NCBI GenBank assembly: GCA_903813345.2
Contig: CAIIXF020000005.1
Location: forward strand, 38,879,375 to 38,943,374
Origin: Owenia fusiformis
Lineage: Eukaryota; Annelida; Polychaeta; Sabellida; Oweniidae
Reading direction: 5' to 3'
DNA length: 64,000 nucleotides
The position numbers and the translations under genes are program-made. The notes beneath the pieces are model-generated. The model searched no databases. It saw only the letters and a program-made list of their open reading frames with translations, and was not told the DNA's origin. Of this stretch, positions 51,601-62,360 are shown in pieces; positions within the stretch are counted from its first letter, which is position 1; each line of letters begins with the position of its first letter.

Positions 51601-54600
51601 TGAATCATAGTTAAAATATATTTGTTATGTCCAAATTAAGAGATAAGTTTAACGTATAATGGTTTTCGATTTGTTTTTCTCATACTCGCTTTAATTGATA
51701 ATGAGCCATACATAAGACATACTTGGGCCGGTAAATGTATGTCATATGTATAATATATTAAGTGTCAAAATATTAGGTCAAAATAGCACTTTTGAACAGC
51801 AAAATCTTCACATAAACTTTGTCCTAAAAGATCCGATGTTATCGGACATCGGACCCGATGTGATCGACGAGTAATATTATAAAGATCCGAAAATATATTG
51901 AGTAAATGATCTCAGAATCCGAACATTACTTGAGTAAAATCTGTTGAGATCCGATTATATCGTCGAGTCTATGACATGCTGATGATGGAATAGTGTTAGT
52001 GTTACTTTTGGGAGTTTTCGAACCTTGATTTAATTGCCTTTATTGGAAGGGTTACTCGTTACAACAGAAAACAACACAACAGAAATTAGGCTATCAACAT
52101 TGTAGGATAGGAAAAGCGCGGAATCAATCATGAATGATTTTTTCTTCATTTTAGGAGCCGTTGTACTGATATTTTAGTCAAGCTTGAGAGCGAATGAATT
52201 GCATTTAAATCAATTATTATCCATATTTATGGATAAAAATGAATATGTGTCACGTTCCTAATCTCTACTGGTCAATCTTTTTTCATTTTAGTAGCCTTTC
52301 TTCTGATATCTTATTTTATTCAATATTGAGACCTAATTTCTGTTGTGTCAGTCTGGGTCAAAATGTTACAATAGTATCAATAACGAGTAACCCTTCCAAT
52401 AAAGGCAATTAAATCAAGGTTCGAAAAATGAATATGTGTCACGTTCCTAATCTCTACTGGTCAATCTTTTTTCATTTTAGTAGCCTTTCTACTGATATCT
52501 TATTTTATTCAATATTGAGACCTAATTTCTGTTGTGTCAGTCTGGGTCAAAATGTTACAATAGTATCAATAACGAGTAACCCTTCCAATAAAGGCAATTA
52601 AATCAAGGTTCGAAAAATGAATATGTGTCACGTTCCTAATCTCTACTGGTCAATCTTTTTTCATTTTAGTAGCCTTTCTACTGATATCTTATTTTATTCA
52701 ATATTGAGACCTAATTTCTGTTGTGTCAGTCTGGGTCAAAATGTTACAATAGTATCAATAACGAGTAACCCTTCCAATAAAGGCAATTAAATCAAGGTTC
52801 GAAAAATGAATATGTGTCACGTTCCTAATCTCTACTGGTCAATCTTTTTTCATTTTAGTAGCCTTTCTACTGATATCTTATTTTATTCAATATTGAGATC
52901 GAATGAGCATAACGGGTAAACTTTGCACATTTTAGACCAATCAAAATATATAACTATTTTTTATATGTTTACCGTCTTGGTAGATACAAAATAACATAAC
53001 ACGTACCAAACTCATTGGATTATGAGCATAGTCAGATAGAAGTGGTGATATCATCAACAATGAAAATTATGGAATAGATCTCCTCGCTAGATTTGTACGA
53101 AAAGACAGAGGGAATGAAGTCGGGATGATCTTCAAAATTTGACATTTGTCCTGAAAATATGTTTGATAAATAAGTGGATATGTATATATCCATATCATGC
53201 ATGCCATGGTCTCAATCATTTCTTTCTGTGTGAAATATCAATGTTAGAAAGGGATCTCAATTTAAAAAATCAAAACGGGTTGCAAACACTATGATTGATA
53301 TTCGAGTGAAGCGCACATCAATATCCAAACAAATATTACAAAGGTTTATTTTAAGTTCTTAGTTTTCTCAATAAAAAGTACATTCATAAATACCCGTTAA
53401 AATCAACGTGGCTCACCGACAGTCACATAATATTACTTACATAGGCCTACTTTCCTCGTGTTTAATGATAGCGTTATTAACACAATGCGTGGTATTTGAA
53501 TGTGCATTATTTACTGATAACTAATTAATAAAATTTTATTTTACTTATTATTTAGAAAACCAGGTCTGTTTCGATTACTACACTGTACCTGGCAAGAAAT
53601 GAGCGCTGCAAAGTCGATCGTGTTCTTTTGGTTCCCAGTTTTGCCTTTTTACAGCATTTATCCATAGCTTTCTTTTTACAGGTGACTTCTTGTCACTCGG
53701 AAAGCGATAACACGTAATGCCGACTTGTTCTCTATTCGAACATTCAACAGCAACGCAGCATTTAGGCATATAAGCTTACTCTTTTAACTTTTTCTCATCA
53801 CTTCGTCACCATTTTGAGCACTGGTTGCTTATGACGTTTTCTAGACGGCCAGCAATATTTTCTGGCCGGACAAAGGCATGACGTCACACTGATGCATAGG
53901 GTCAATAGGTCAGTCTGAAGCTGGGATTTTTCTCAGAGAATTCGTTAAAGCCCCTCTTCCAGTGTCAGTGAAAGGCCTTTCTTGTTTTAGCGACTGTGTT
54001 AATTTGAAAACGATAAACATAGTGTTGCCTTACTTTAGCAATATAATTAAAAGCTCTAATGTAGAATTAAACACACCGTTCCAATAAGCTATAACCGTTG
54101 AGTTATGACGTGCAATTAAAACCCAAGAGGTGCAATTTTTTACTTGCTTTTAACTTTGTAAACTTTTATAATTATTTGTTTTGTTATATTTTGTTCTTTG
54201 TTTATTACGTGTATAAACGTTGTATATGTTTTGGTTATTGTTGTATTGTTTGATTGATTTATGTTTACATGTTTAATCCATTTTATTATGGGAATAAAAG
54301 CGACATATATAAATAAATACACATATGATAGTTTGCATAGTTACTTACCTTATTAGTAATGTACTGCCAAATATCAGGCGTGGAGACCTGATTACCTTCA
54401 TAAACAGACGTGTATGGGTTTGTGTATTGTGTATTCTCAGTACTATCTTCACTACGTTTATTTAGTCTATTAGCTTTGGGTTCTGGAAAATTTCTCTTGA
54501 TCAATCCAAACAGTCGTAATAACATTAGAGATGATTCCAACTCCTTATTTATCTGTGCGGTAACAACTATTGGTTCTGTAGTTGTTGGTGATGCCCCTGT

Positions 54601-56471
54601 CGGCTCGACAGTAGTTGGCGCACTAGTAGGCGATGTAGCTGTTGGCATTGGAATTGTTGATGTTGGAGTTAGTAAAAGTATTTCTTCGCTCGCTGATTGA
54701 CTTGTTGATGTTGATTTTTCTTTGCTAGACTTTCCACTGCTCACTGGTTTGCTTTTACTGCGTGATTTTGCTTTCTTTGATGATGTTCCTTTGCTTGCTG
54801 AGTTTTCTTTACTGGCTGATTTGCTTGAACTGTCCGACTTTTCTTTGCTCGACTTTCCTTTGCTTGCTGAGTTATCTTTACTGGATGATCTGTTTTTACC
54901 GTCCGTCTTTCCTTTGTCTGACTTTCGATTTGTCGTATCTTCAGCTAAATAATAAGCAAATGTATCTTTCAATTCATCATGGTTACTATCTTCATTTCCT
55001 TTCCCCATCATGTTGTCAATCGGATATCTAAGCTTACGTGTTAGCATTTCAACATAATCGTCATCAGTCCTGCGCATGCGCCGTTTAGGGTTGATTGACC
55101 CAAATAAACCATATTCATTGTCGGTCTGAAAATACAGAAATACGCACATGATCAGAAAAATCAAGGTGGTCTTTACAATATTAGTTCATGCAATTTGGCA
55201 TCTTTAGCAATTAAAAAACGTATCGTCAATGTAACAAAATGATAGAACTACCTGTAGAATCAGGTATGAGTATTTTTTTTCGAATTAAAGTCATGATAAT
55301 TTGGCTCTAATTTAGAGAATTGCGTTTAGTGTCAGAATACATACGCGTTTGGGAACTTCGCTTTTGTTACATTGATGTATATGTCATAAGTCCACGTCAA
55401 AATAATATTGGTAATAATATAGACTTTCGGCAATATAACAAAAGTGAAAGACTATGTATTTGAATTTGTATTTGTATTTTAGTACTATGAATTGCAGCCA
55501 AAGGTATTTCCTTAAGCAACACTATATTCTCTAATATTTAGACAAAATTATAATCTGAAAAATTAGTGAAAACAGGATCAAATGAACAAATACATGATAT
55601 TATGAATACAATTTACTTACATTTAAAACCGATTGGACATTGGGTCTCCCTTTTTTCGTTTTCAGATTTGTCCACTTGAAGCGCCCAGCATCGACAACTA
55701 AATATTAAATAGAATGAAATCTATAGATTGTGACAAAATTGCGAACAACATGTACAATTGACCTACCAATCTATTCCTTACAATCTCAAATACAATGTCT
55801 CCCAAAAGATCTGCGATATGTTATAAATTGGTGAAGTCATAAAGGATTCAAAGTGCAAAAATGCGGGGAAATGTTTGAATCCTCCCAAATATTAAAAAAT
55901 GGTAACCGTAATAAGAGAAAATTATACATCATTGTAAATTTTATTAGTTTTCCTCAAATAAGGTACACACCTCTAAAATAGATATAATTTTTTGTTTACA
56001 TGTAGCTTGCTTACTGGAGCTGATTCTCCCTTTGGTATTAAGGAAATCATGAATTGGGAGAGAATCAACAAAAATCACACGAGAATCATTAAAAACAGAA
56101 ACAATATTTGATAAGAAGCTATCTCAACCCACTGTGACAAACCCCTACCAATGTTATTTTTATATATTTGTTTAGTTTCAAAACTGAACTAATCATAATT
56201 TACACTTCAATTGTGAATGTTCCCTTCAAATGTAGTAAGGAATCGTATCCAGACATCCCACAAAATATCGAAATCGGAAAAATATTTGAATTACTAAATC
56301 ATTGAAAAATTAAAAATCCATGATTCCAGAAACGAAAAAATGGATAAATGATATAAAAACGTGAAAATCACTATTTCCCGAAAAATATAAATCAATGTTT
56401 TTACCTGTTAAAAATACAAACACGATTGCTCCACATAATCCAATACGAACGATATTAGTCGCGAAGAACAT
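39605..56471 (-). CDS. Giant secreted-to-membrane Ser/Lys-repeat and mucin-like protein (about 3,001 aa, five exons)
   Basis: I join exons 56405-56471, 55621-55697, 54349-55125, 47886-48008 and 39605-47566. All junctions are GT/AG and all phases agree, giving 9,006 coding bases. Exon 1 encodes a signal peptide (MFFATNIVRIGLCGAIVFVF). Exon 3 holds a possible furin site (RRMRR), a Ser/Lys-rich stretch, a Thr/Pro stretch and INKELESSLMLLRLFG. Exon 4 encodes 41 residues (WNMDSYQVVFTKMLFD and onward). Exon 5 opens with an acidic, Trp-containing segment (DDHWWNLVEAAYF) and RKKR, another possible furin site. It continues with Ser/Lys/Glu repeats, Gly/Asp/Thr decapeptides, a Thr/Ala/Pro block and LNKELEQSLLLMQMFG. 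A hydrophobic helix (LTIAITIPVVALVVGGCVVF), RKRLRRR and a 55-residue tail follow. The shared NKELE motif and block order show that the protein contains one short and one long copy of the same module. I know no named homologue. Adhesion, mucus, cuticle or mineral roles are guesses. Two separate genes are possible, but exon 5 has no start or signal peptide of its own and exon 3 has no stop before its donor. Confidence 0.72.
40125..41970 (-). repeat. Mucin-like Thr/Ala/Pro coding repeat
   Basis: About 600 residues built from TAAP and ITAAP type units in 12-15 base steps, giving a dense field of possible O-glycosylation sites. The same DNA is open for long stretches in other frames because of its GCAGCAGTT-like repetition; those ORFs are by-products. 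Confidence 0.9.
41975..43665 (-). repeat. Coding tandem repeat, 30 bp (decapeptide GDAQGSSTLT)
   Basis: About 56 decapeptides in frame, with variants such as VDTQGSSTLT, GDVQGDTTLT and ADAQGGSKLT. The upstream end is the most degenerate and the middle the most uniform, as expected for ongoing unequal exchange. The peptide is acidic and Thr/Ser-rich, in contrast to the basic Ser/Lys block before it. Confidence 0.92.
43670..47170 (-). repeat. Coding tandem repeat, 123 bp (41-residue Ser/Lys/Glu unit)
   Basis: About 29 units. Each reads roughly SGGKSKSASKGKYSKESPED, then ESKSASKEETASKEKSSQKSK. The CCAGATTTTGATTTC mark recurs every 123 bases. Variation is mostly Asp/Asn, Ser/Pro and Gln/Lys/Asn swaps, and no unit carries a stop or frameshift. 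Two units gain a codon (ASMKEKSS). The units are almost pure Ser, Lys, Glu, Gly and Ala, so the segment is a disordered polyampholyte with many Ser-x-x-Glu sites suited to casein-kinase-type phosphorylation. Confidence 0.92.
48292..48732 (+). mobile_element. LINE-like ORF2 C-terminus, left fragment
   Basis: An uninterrupted plus-strand frame from about 48301 includes KYEIESLNQYIDTGYFPPKH, then W-rich and Cys/His-containing segments (FEYCGALEGDIISHRAAMC). It ends exactly where the THAP element begins. The style is that of a non-LTR retrotransposon polyprotein tail, but the identification is tentative. The reverse transcriptase core is absent, as in a 5'-truncated insertion. Confidence 0.5.
50108..50946. 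mobile_element. 839 bp DNA element, copy 2 (9 bp target duplication)
   Basis: Inverted relative to copy 1, the same length, and nearly identical. Flanked by perfect CAATTACTA at 50099-50107 and 50947-50955. It is inserted inside the THAP-bearing element, so it is the younger of the two. Confidence 0.88.
51147..51262. mobile_element. Poly-G MITE, short copy
   Basis: Same ends as the 24626-24852 element, 116 bases, inside the THAP-bearing element. Confidence 0.8.
52241..52895. repeat. Tandem repeat, 189 bp unit, 3.5 copies
   Basis: GAATATGTGTCACGTTCC starts at 52241, 52430, 52619 and 52808, exactly 189 bases apart, with almost no differences between copies. Part of the unit is present inverted at about 52009-52100, so the array probably grew from one arm of a MITE. 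Confidence 0.92.
53032..53769 (-). CDS. THAP-domain protein, two exons, 99 residues
   Basis: Exon 1 is 53589-53769 and exon 2 is 53032-53150, joined in phase 1 (CCAG|GTACAG to TTTCAG|GACAAA). The first exon begins MPKCCVAVECSN and contains CYRFPSDKK, KLWINAVKRQNW and LCSAHF. The second supplies DHPDFIPSVF, the end of the domain. The C2CH zinc ligands (the first two Cys near residues 5 and 10, then Cys54 and His57), the conserved Trp and the terminal Pro-x-x-Phe are all present, so the DNA-binding domain looks intact. Nothing but a short tail follows, and the transposase body expected of a P-like element is not seen. It lies just inside the right end of the 48733-53904 element, in the giant gene's third intron, and is transcribed in the same direction as that gene. 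It may be an element-derived DNA-binding protein or a transposase remnant. Confidence 0.75.
53905..54295 (+). mobile_element. LINE-like ORF2 C-terminus, right fragment and 3' UTR
   Basis: Starting with ATAGGTCAG in the frame left by the first fragment, the sequence stays open for about 67 codons (IGQSEAGIFLREFVKAPLP and onward) to TAA, then runs into an AT-rich 3' UTR. Together with 48292-48732 it restores one continuous reading frame once the DNA element is removed. Confidence 0.5.
55725..56040. repeat. Dispersed repeat family R, copy 2
   Basis: Second copy of the 20490-20840 sequence, with scattered differences, inside intron 1 of the giant gene. Confidence 0.75.
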
Positions 56472-57187
56472 GATTAGAGCTTTATCTTTTCATCGATATT
56501 ATCTTAGTGATATAAATCCCAGAAACCCTGTTGCTTTTTAACAAATTTTGGGTACGATTGTACTTATTCTGTTCGTTCGTTTCTTGTTGCAAAACAATGT
56601 AAATAATGGTAATTAAGTTTACATACATGGGACAATAACAATGTTTGACCTTACATTGTCACTAACTAGTAATTTGGTAAATATACATGCGCGTAAAATG
56701 GCCGCATTTCTTTGGGAACGGATGTTTATTTTTTACAAATTTACCCAGCTCCAACAAATCTTAATGTTCTCGGTCCGACATTAATTGAAACGGAATGTAC
56801 CTGATCAAATCTCAAACAAAACCCTTGAATCAGTCAAAGTGTTATAATTGTTATGAAACATGTACTTCAAGTTGTTAACTTTGAACAAACATTATGAATA
56901 AAATAAGTCCTATTACAGTGTAATGGTCCAAGTACAAAAATAGTACATTTGTATAATTTTGATAGCTTATGTATCGAGTGGATTTGTCATTCGTTTGTTT
57001 TCTTTAGGATTTCTAAAACCTAGCATAATGGAAAAAGTATCTTGATTGACAAGTAGATAGTAGACTGCTCTAATTTTTTGAGAAATTGTTCAAATATATT
57101 TGAAATAATGTTATTTACCGCGACTTCTTGTAATGTTGAAAGCAATTATATCTAGGCCTATTTACTTCTGTTTAAGTGTTCATCCTA

Positions 57188-58175
57188 TACAGTGCTTATA
57201 AAAAAACGCAACAGATTTTTATCTCAAAGAGCACAAAACCAGTGATAACAGCATTGATTTCATTCAATGTACCATAAGGCCACGTGTCTCCTCTTTCCAA
57301 TGGTATATCATTCGTTGATATTGGGTCATGGTTGGGCGAGTAATCATTCATTTTGCAAAGTAGGCCAAAATTAGCATGTGACCAATTTATAAACATAGCT
57401 AAATTGACATCAATATTGCGGCATGAGCGCAACTGCTATCGTTGCGGGAATATTGACTGTCAATGCTCATAAAGTGGTTGCGGTATTCCCGCAACGATAG
57501 CAGTTGCGCTCATGCCGCAATATATTGATGTTAAATTTAATGCAAAATTATTTATTAATTTGAGAGTTAAAAAAATAAGTGTTTATTTTCAAAGTAAATA
57601 ATAAATAAAATCATAATGTTTGGAGGCGGTTTTCTGAAGACAAATAATGATATGCTGATTCCTGATAGGCACAGACATATTCACTCCTGATCAGCAACAA
57701 CGGGGCCCAATGCAATACTTGAAGAAAACATCAAACCAATGACGACTGCATCCTTTTCATTCAATGTACCAAAACATACTCCTCTTTGCAATGAAATGCC
57801 ATTCATTCACAGGGAGGCATGGCTGGCCAAAGAATCATTAATTTTGCAAAATTCAGCTCGTACCCAAGTTTTAAACATATCTGGTGGAGGAATCGTGAGC
57901 ACAAATGCTCATGAGATGGCTTCGAAAGAAACAGTCACAACAATTCCAAGTCAGGAGAAGTTCCATTGGCACTTAGCCCTTGCATTGATTTTTGCAATAT
58001 CTGAAACTTGGTCCAGAAGGATTATTACCCAACCCTGACCATATGTGAATGAATGACATATCATTGCAAAGAGGAGGGACAAGGCTGCATGGTACATTGA
58101 ATGAAATTGATGTAGTCATCACTAGTTTTGTGATTTTACGAGATAACTGCTTGTTGCGTTTTTATGCGCCCTGTA
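57188..58175. mobile_element. Mariner-type element, 988 bp, with internal copies of its own end
   Basis: TACAGTGCTTATAAAAAAAC at the left and GTTTTTATGCGCCCTGTA at the right, TA on both sides, then inverted arms of about 180 bases (CATTCAATGTACCA, CTCCTCTTTGCAATG). A third, directly oriented copy of the arm lies at 57735-57860. Confidence 0.78.
57413..57523. repeat. Perfect 40 bp palindrome with 31 base loop
   Basis: 57413-57452 and 57484-57523 are exact reverse complements (40 of 40). The arms are GC-rich (GCGGCATGAGCGCAACTGC) in an AT-rich setting, within the mariner-type element. Confidence 0.95.
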
Positions 58176-60424
58176 TAGCACTATCTTAGTACCTTCAAAC
58201 CAATTGTATTGTGTCATATAATGAGGTCTTATCTAAACTCCTTAAAATGGAAGCAGTTTTTACATAAATGTACTATAGTAATCGAAGGTGGCGAAATCGA
58301 ATATTGATGAAATAAATATTTGAAGAAGTCAGTCAACTTGGTCAGTCTGCGAACTTGGAAAGGTCGTTTTAATTCCTCATTTTGCATAGGTTCCTTCCGA
58401 TATTCCGCTACTCCTATTCAACCCCATTTCCTGATTCAACATGCCAACTTCATGACAAATAGACCAAATCATTTGTTTATTTGTCCAAAAGCGACTAGGA
58501 TCAATGATTCTCAGTCCTCTGAAGTTTGAAAAATGAAAATACCTTGGTGTAAATCCAAAGATGATCCTTGAAAATGAGAAATATTTTTGGGGATTATATG
58601 GTGCAATCTTATAGTCAATAAAATGTTCCAAAGTGTAGTGATGGTTTTTGGATGAAAAACATAAGCGAAATACATGGAAAAACTAAGTAAAATGAAAGAA
58701 TATTGAACAGGGTTCAATTGTGCGAATTATGACTCAAAACCCATCCTGGATGACTGAGTTATTAACACCTATCCGGGTTGCCTTTTTGGCTCACCCTGTA
58801 GATGATTTTGTAGATGTACAATACTTGTTAAGCTATTGGAAGTTGTAAATTGTGTATACAAGAACCTATTGCAAGAAAGCTATCCACATAAAATTTGGAG
58901 ACAATAACAGTATGTCACCTTGGTGCTGGCATAATAATACAGAGCAACTTTCCCGAAAATGCTAATTCATTATTTTTTCTAAAATCAATCATTGGTGTAT
59001 TTATTTTCTAAAAATCCGCATCCGCAAGTTCACGCATTGCACCTTATTACTTAATAACAAAATAATCTCAATAATATTAATACAGAAACACATATAGAGT
59101 ATTCAAATGAGATATTTTTAGATAATTAAAATGTATTTATATAGGGACAAATTGCTTCAGAAGTCATGCATGTTGATGTAAACGATTTTACTCCTTACCC
59201 ATCAAAAATATTTAAAACTATCCTATATTGAAGAATTTAAGCACTGGGCTCTGAATCATTCCTGTTGGAAGTATTGTTTTCAAATATTAGGAAACGCCTG
59301 GGTGGAATGAATCACCATGCCACAATGCATCAAGTATTGGGCTTAAATTATTTTTACACATAGCAAAACGTTTTCGACGAAATCCCCTAAAAGATACGAA
59401 ATCACTGAAAGAACATATCTTCAAACGTGAAACGTTTTGCAGGGGTCAAGTTGGCAAAGCATCAATTTCAATCTGTAGAGTCTAGTTTGCCACCTTGACA
59501 AGCATTCAATGAATAACCTTGAGCGTGGTGCTTGGTTTTATAATACACTTCACTTATATAAGACACTGTGTTCGGATTGGCATGAATCTGACATACCTTG
59601 CCTAGCCATGTGTGAATTTGAATTAACATTATTACAATATCATATAAAGTTTGCAGATATTTCCAAATATTAAGGAAAAAGTTAAGCTGTATCAATGATA
59701 TTGCCGACCACGACCACATTTTTGCAATGCTTTACATTTCCAGTATATTCCAATACTAAAGAGGCATTACTATCGGTTAAAGGGAACTCCTTAATATTTT
59801 TGATTTTGGAGGTGATTTCACGATGTTTAACTAACCAGCTTGTAGATTCCGATTCTTATGTAAAACGTGTTGATTTAGCTAAAGACTGAGGAATAGATTT
59901 GGGACGAGGTAAGTGTTCATTTGTGATTGTGTGCCAAAATTAATATTTTGCTGGATCGTGAAAAATTCATTTAGTATTGATTTTGTTGGAGCCATTTATT
60001 TTACACTGGAAGTAACGATCAAAACTAACAAATTTTATGGGAATCGGATACGGAAAATAATATTTCTAAAGTTTCGTCGAAGTTTTGCCGACTTTTGGCC
60101 ACCATATCTTGAAAACAAAGCCCAACCAGCCCTCCCACAGATGGGCCCCAATTAGTGGGCCTTTACTGAAGTTTTTTTTTACCTTATTTGTAATTTTAGG
60201 CCAAATAATAAAAACGAGCCTTTAATTTTCAGATTTTTTATACTTGAAACTTCGGTCCCTCTTGTTATATTCTAGATCCAACCCTGGGGTCTGTTCCATA
60301 TGCCGAAGCGAATACGGATTTTAACCATTTCATTGACAAATGTTAAAAATTTCATTGTTGGTTTTAAGCAACAGGCTGTCAAAAAAGAAAGTGCTTTGTA
60401 AAAAATGCACCGCGCCTTAGAATA

Positions 60425-60663
60425 TAAGTTATTGAATGATTTGAAGTGCAATACAGGATATATTCTGCTCGAGAAATTCCGTATTGGAACGAGACGAAGT
60501 CGAGTGCCAATACAGAATATCGAGACAGGATATATCCTGTATTATACGTCAAATCATTCAATAACGTCTTTATCGTGTGATCCTCTGTATTGCTACTGAG
60601 ATGATCAACGGGGACAATCTCAGTAGCAATACAGATTGGTACAGCACAAGAACTGACCAATCA
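60425..60663. repeat. Dispersed repeat family Q, copy 3
   Basis: The most complete copy: TTATTGAATGATTTGAAGTG at the left, an inverted copy of that phrase near 60550, then a second small hairpin around ATTGCTACTGAGATGATCAA. Confidence 0.75.
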
Positions 60664-60861
60664 GGAAGCTTCATCGATTTTTTTCTAAAATAAATTACTT
60701 TCAATTCAAATTCGAATTTTAATTCAATTCAATTTATTTCATAATATTTATATGAGATACACACGTAGAGAGCACTTTCAATGATAATTTATTTGCATAT
60801 CAACACGCTGGGTTTCTAAAATAAGCGAAATTTCATCACTCCAACATTTTGTCTATGTGTA

Positions 60862-61013
60862 TCACACTTCTTCAATAGTTTCAGACTCTATATCAACAGT
60901 AGTATCTTCTCAGTTAGGCTCGTCCTTTCCTGCCATATAATTGGGACCGCCTACGTCCTAGGTGGATCAACTTCATTGTTAGACAATTCCCATTGCAACG
61001 TGTCCAAGAAGTC
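60862..61013 (-). pseudogene. Possible decayed terminal exon
   Basis: After an AAAG acceptor the minus strand reads DFLDTLQWELSNNEVDPPR. One frameshift then leads to VGGPNYMAGKDEPN, one in-frame TGA, and EDTTVDIESETIEEV before a stop. The protein-like composition across two breaks suggests a dead or mis-sequenced exon, perhaps of the same unknown gene as 62361-62477. The evidence is thin. Confidence 0.25.
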
Positions 61014-61390
61014 CTTTAATAACAGAAATACAGAAGAACATAAAGATCATACGATTTCCCTTTAAAAGCTTTTATCATTAATTACTAGATAAATGTCATT
61101 CTGATACTCAGACTATTTCTGCCATGCAAAGGAAACTGATACGAGGCTCACGATGGATAAACGTTAGCCCTTTCTTTACTTCGACATACATGTTCAGGAA
61201 TTAAAAACTGTCATGACTTCTATATTTATTCATGGATTTTAATGAAAGGAGCGGGGAAAGTATCGCAACAGATTTCAGACAGTCATATGTTGGATTTTGG
61301 CTATTTTCTGAGGATTTAAATATGTGCATATGTTAGGCTAATGCATTAACTAGAGATGATAAAAAATTGGACTTTGAGACAGGGAAGGTG

Positions 61391-61684
61391 GTCCTTATTT
61401 TCAGCTCTTTCCACACCTGTATTTTCAATGTTTGATGCATCAATATGTTGTGTTTTGAGGCGCAATTAATCTCTTATAGGAAAAATGGATTCATTTGAGA
61501 TAAAGTGGAAAACAATATTTCCCATGTTATTTTCTCATAGGGAAAACGCGTGTGATCCATTGTTTTCAGGTTAATTTTGGTCATCCATGACTAATATCTT
61601 TGATACCCCCGATGGAATGCAAGGGTAAATGTATCTCAAAATGCAACATGAAAGACAGGTGTGGAAATGGCTGAAAATCAGGAC
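61391..61684. mobile_element. Inverted-repeat MITE, 294 bp
   Basis: The arms pair over about 42 bases (GTCCT, ATTTTCAGC, TTCCACACCTGT in both, inverted). Confidence 0.7.
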
Positions 61685-62360
61685 ATTTTAGAGAAAATAT
61701 GGTGGTTGTGCTTTTGCAACTTCTCTGTTTCAAAGTTTAAGATTCTCATAATCTCTATGAGTACTTTTCATGGAGGTAATGCATTGGAACACGGTGTCTG
61801 TCATAGCTTAATACCAATCAGTCACAATCCATTTTTATTTCAAATTTCAAAATGACCGCCTTCGAAAATCGAATAGTGAACAGTTGGGGCTAGGGCGACT
61901 CACCCATCCACCTTATTCACCTAACCATAGCATCAAATGATTTCTAATTGTATTCTTGTATTGTATTCTTCTTGTATGCTGAATTGAAACGGGACTTAAA
62001 ATGACATGCATTTGGGAATTCAGATGCCATGAGTTCAGATGTGTTAAACTGTTCAGAAAACGAGTCAGGATGGATTCAGTAGAGTACTTGAAGAATGGGT
62101 CAGGAGGCAGAGTGTTTGTTTTCAAAATTGAGGAAATTATGTAAAATAAATTGATAAATTGGCAAAGCAGTTCAGGCTCATAGTTATAAAGATGTACTAC
62201 AAGTGGAAGCATACATGCATAAAAAGAATATGAACAAAATTCGTAGTTTTCGAATCCAAATAAAAAACCGCAATATATGGCGTGACGAGGAAAACGTACT
62301 TGGCATGAACAATGATAAACTTGGCATAGCAATTAAGAGAGTTACAAGTTCAGTACTTAC

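Larger units (their letters stand above)
48733..53904. mobile_element. THAP-bearing DNA transposon, about 5.2 kb, degenerate
   Basis: The two ends are imperfect inverted copies: TGACCCTATGCA and ACGTCA at the tips, then GCTGGCCGTCTAGAAAA 50-70 bases inside each end (48785 onward, and 53837-53853 inverted). The THAP coding pair sits near the right end. The interior holds an 839 bp element, a poly-G element and a 189 bp tandem repeat, but no transposase ORF, so the element is non-autonomous or decayed. No clear target duplication is seen at 48732/53905. Confidence 0.65.

Noticed and set aside
53007-53150. First taken as a mucin-gene exon because a GTACGT donor follows MSL at 53007
   Set aside because: That frame has an internal TAA. 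Joining to 53589-53769 instead completes a THAP domain, so it belongs to the THAP gene.
57739-58038. 99-codon plus-strand frame
   Set aside because: Composed of repeated and inverted arms of the mariner-type element.
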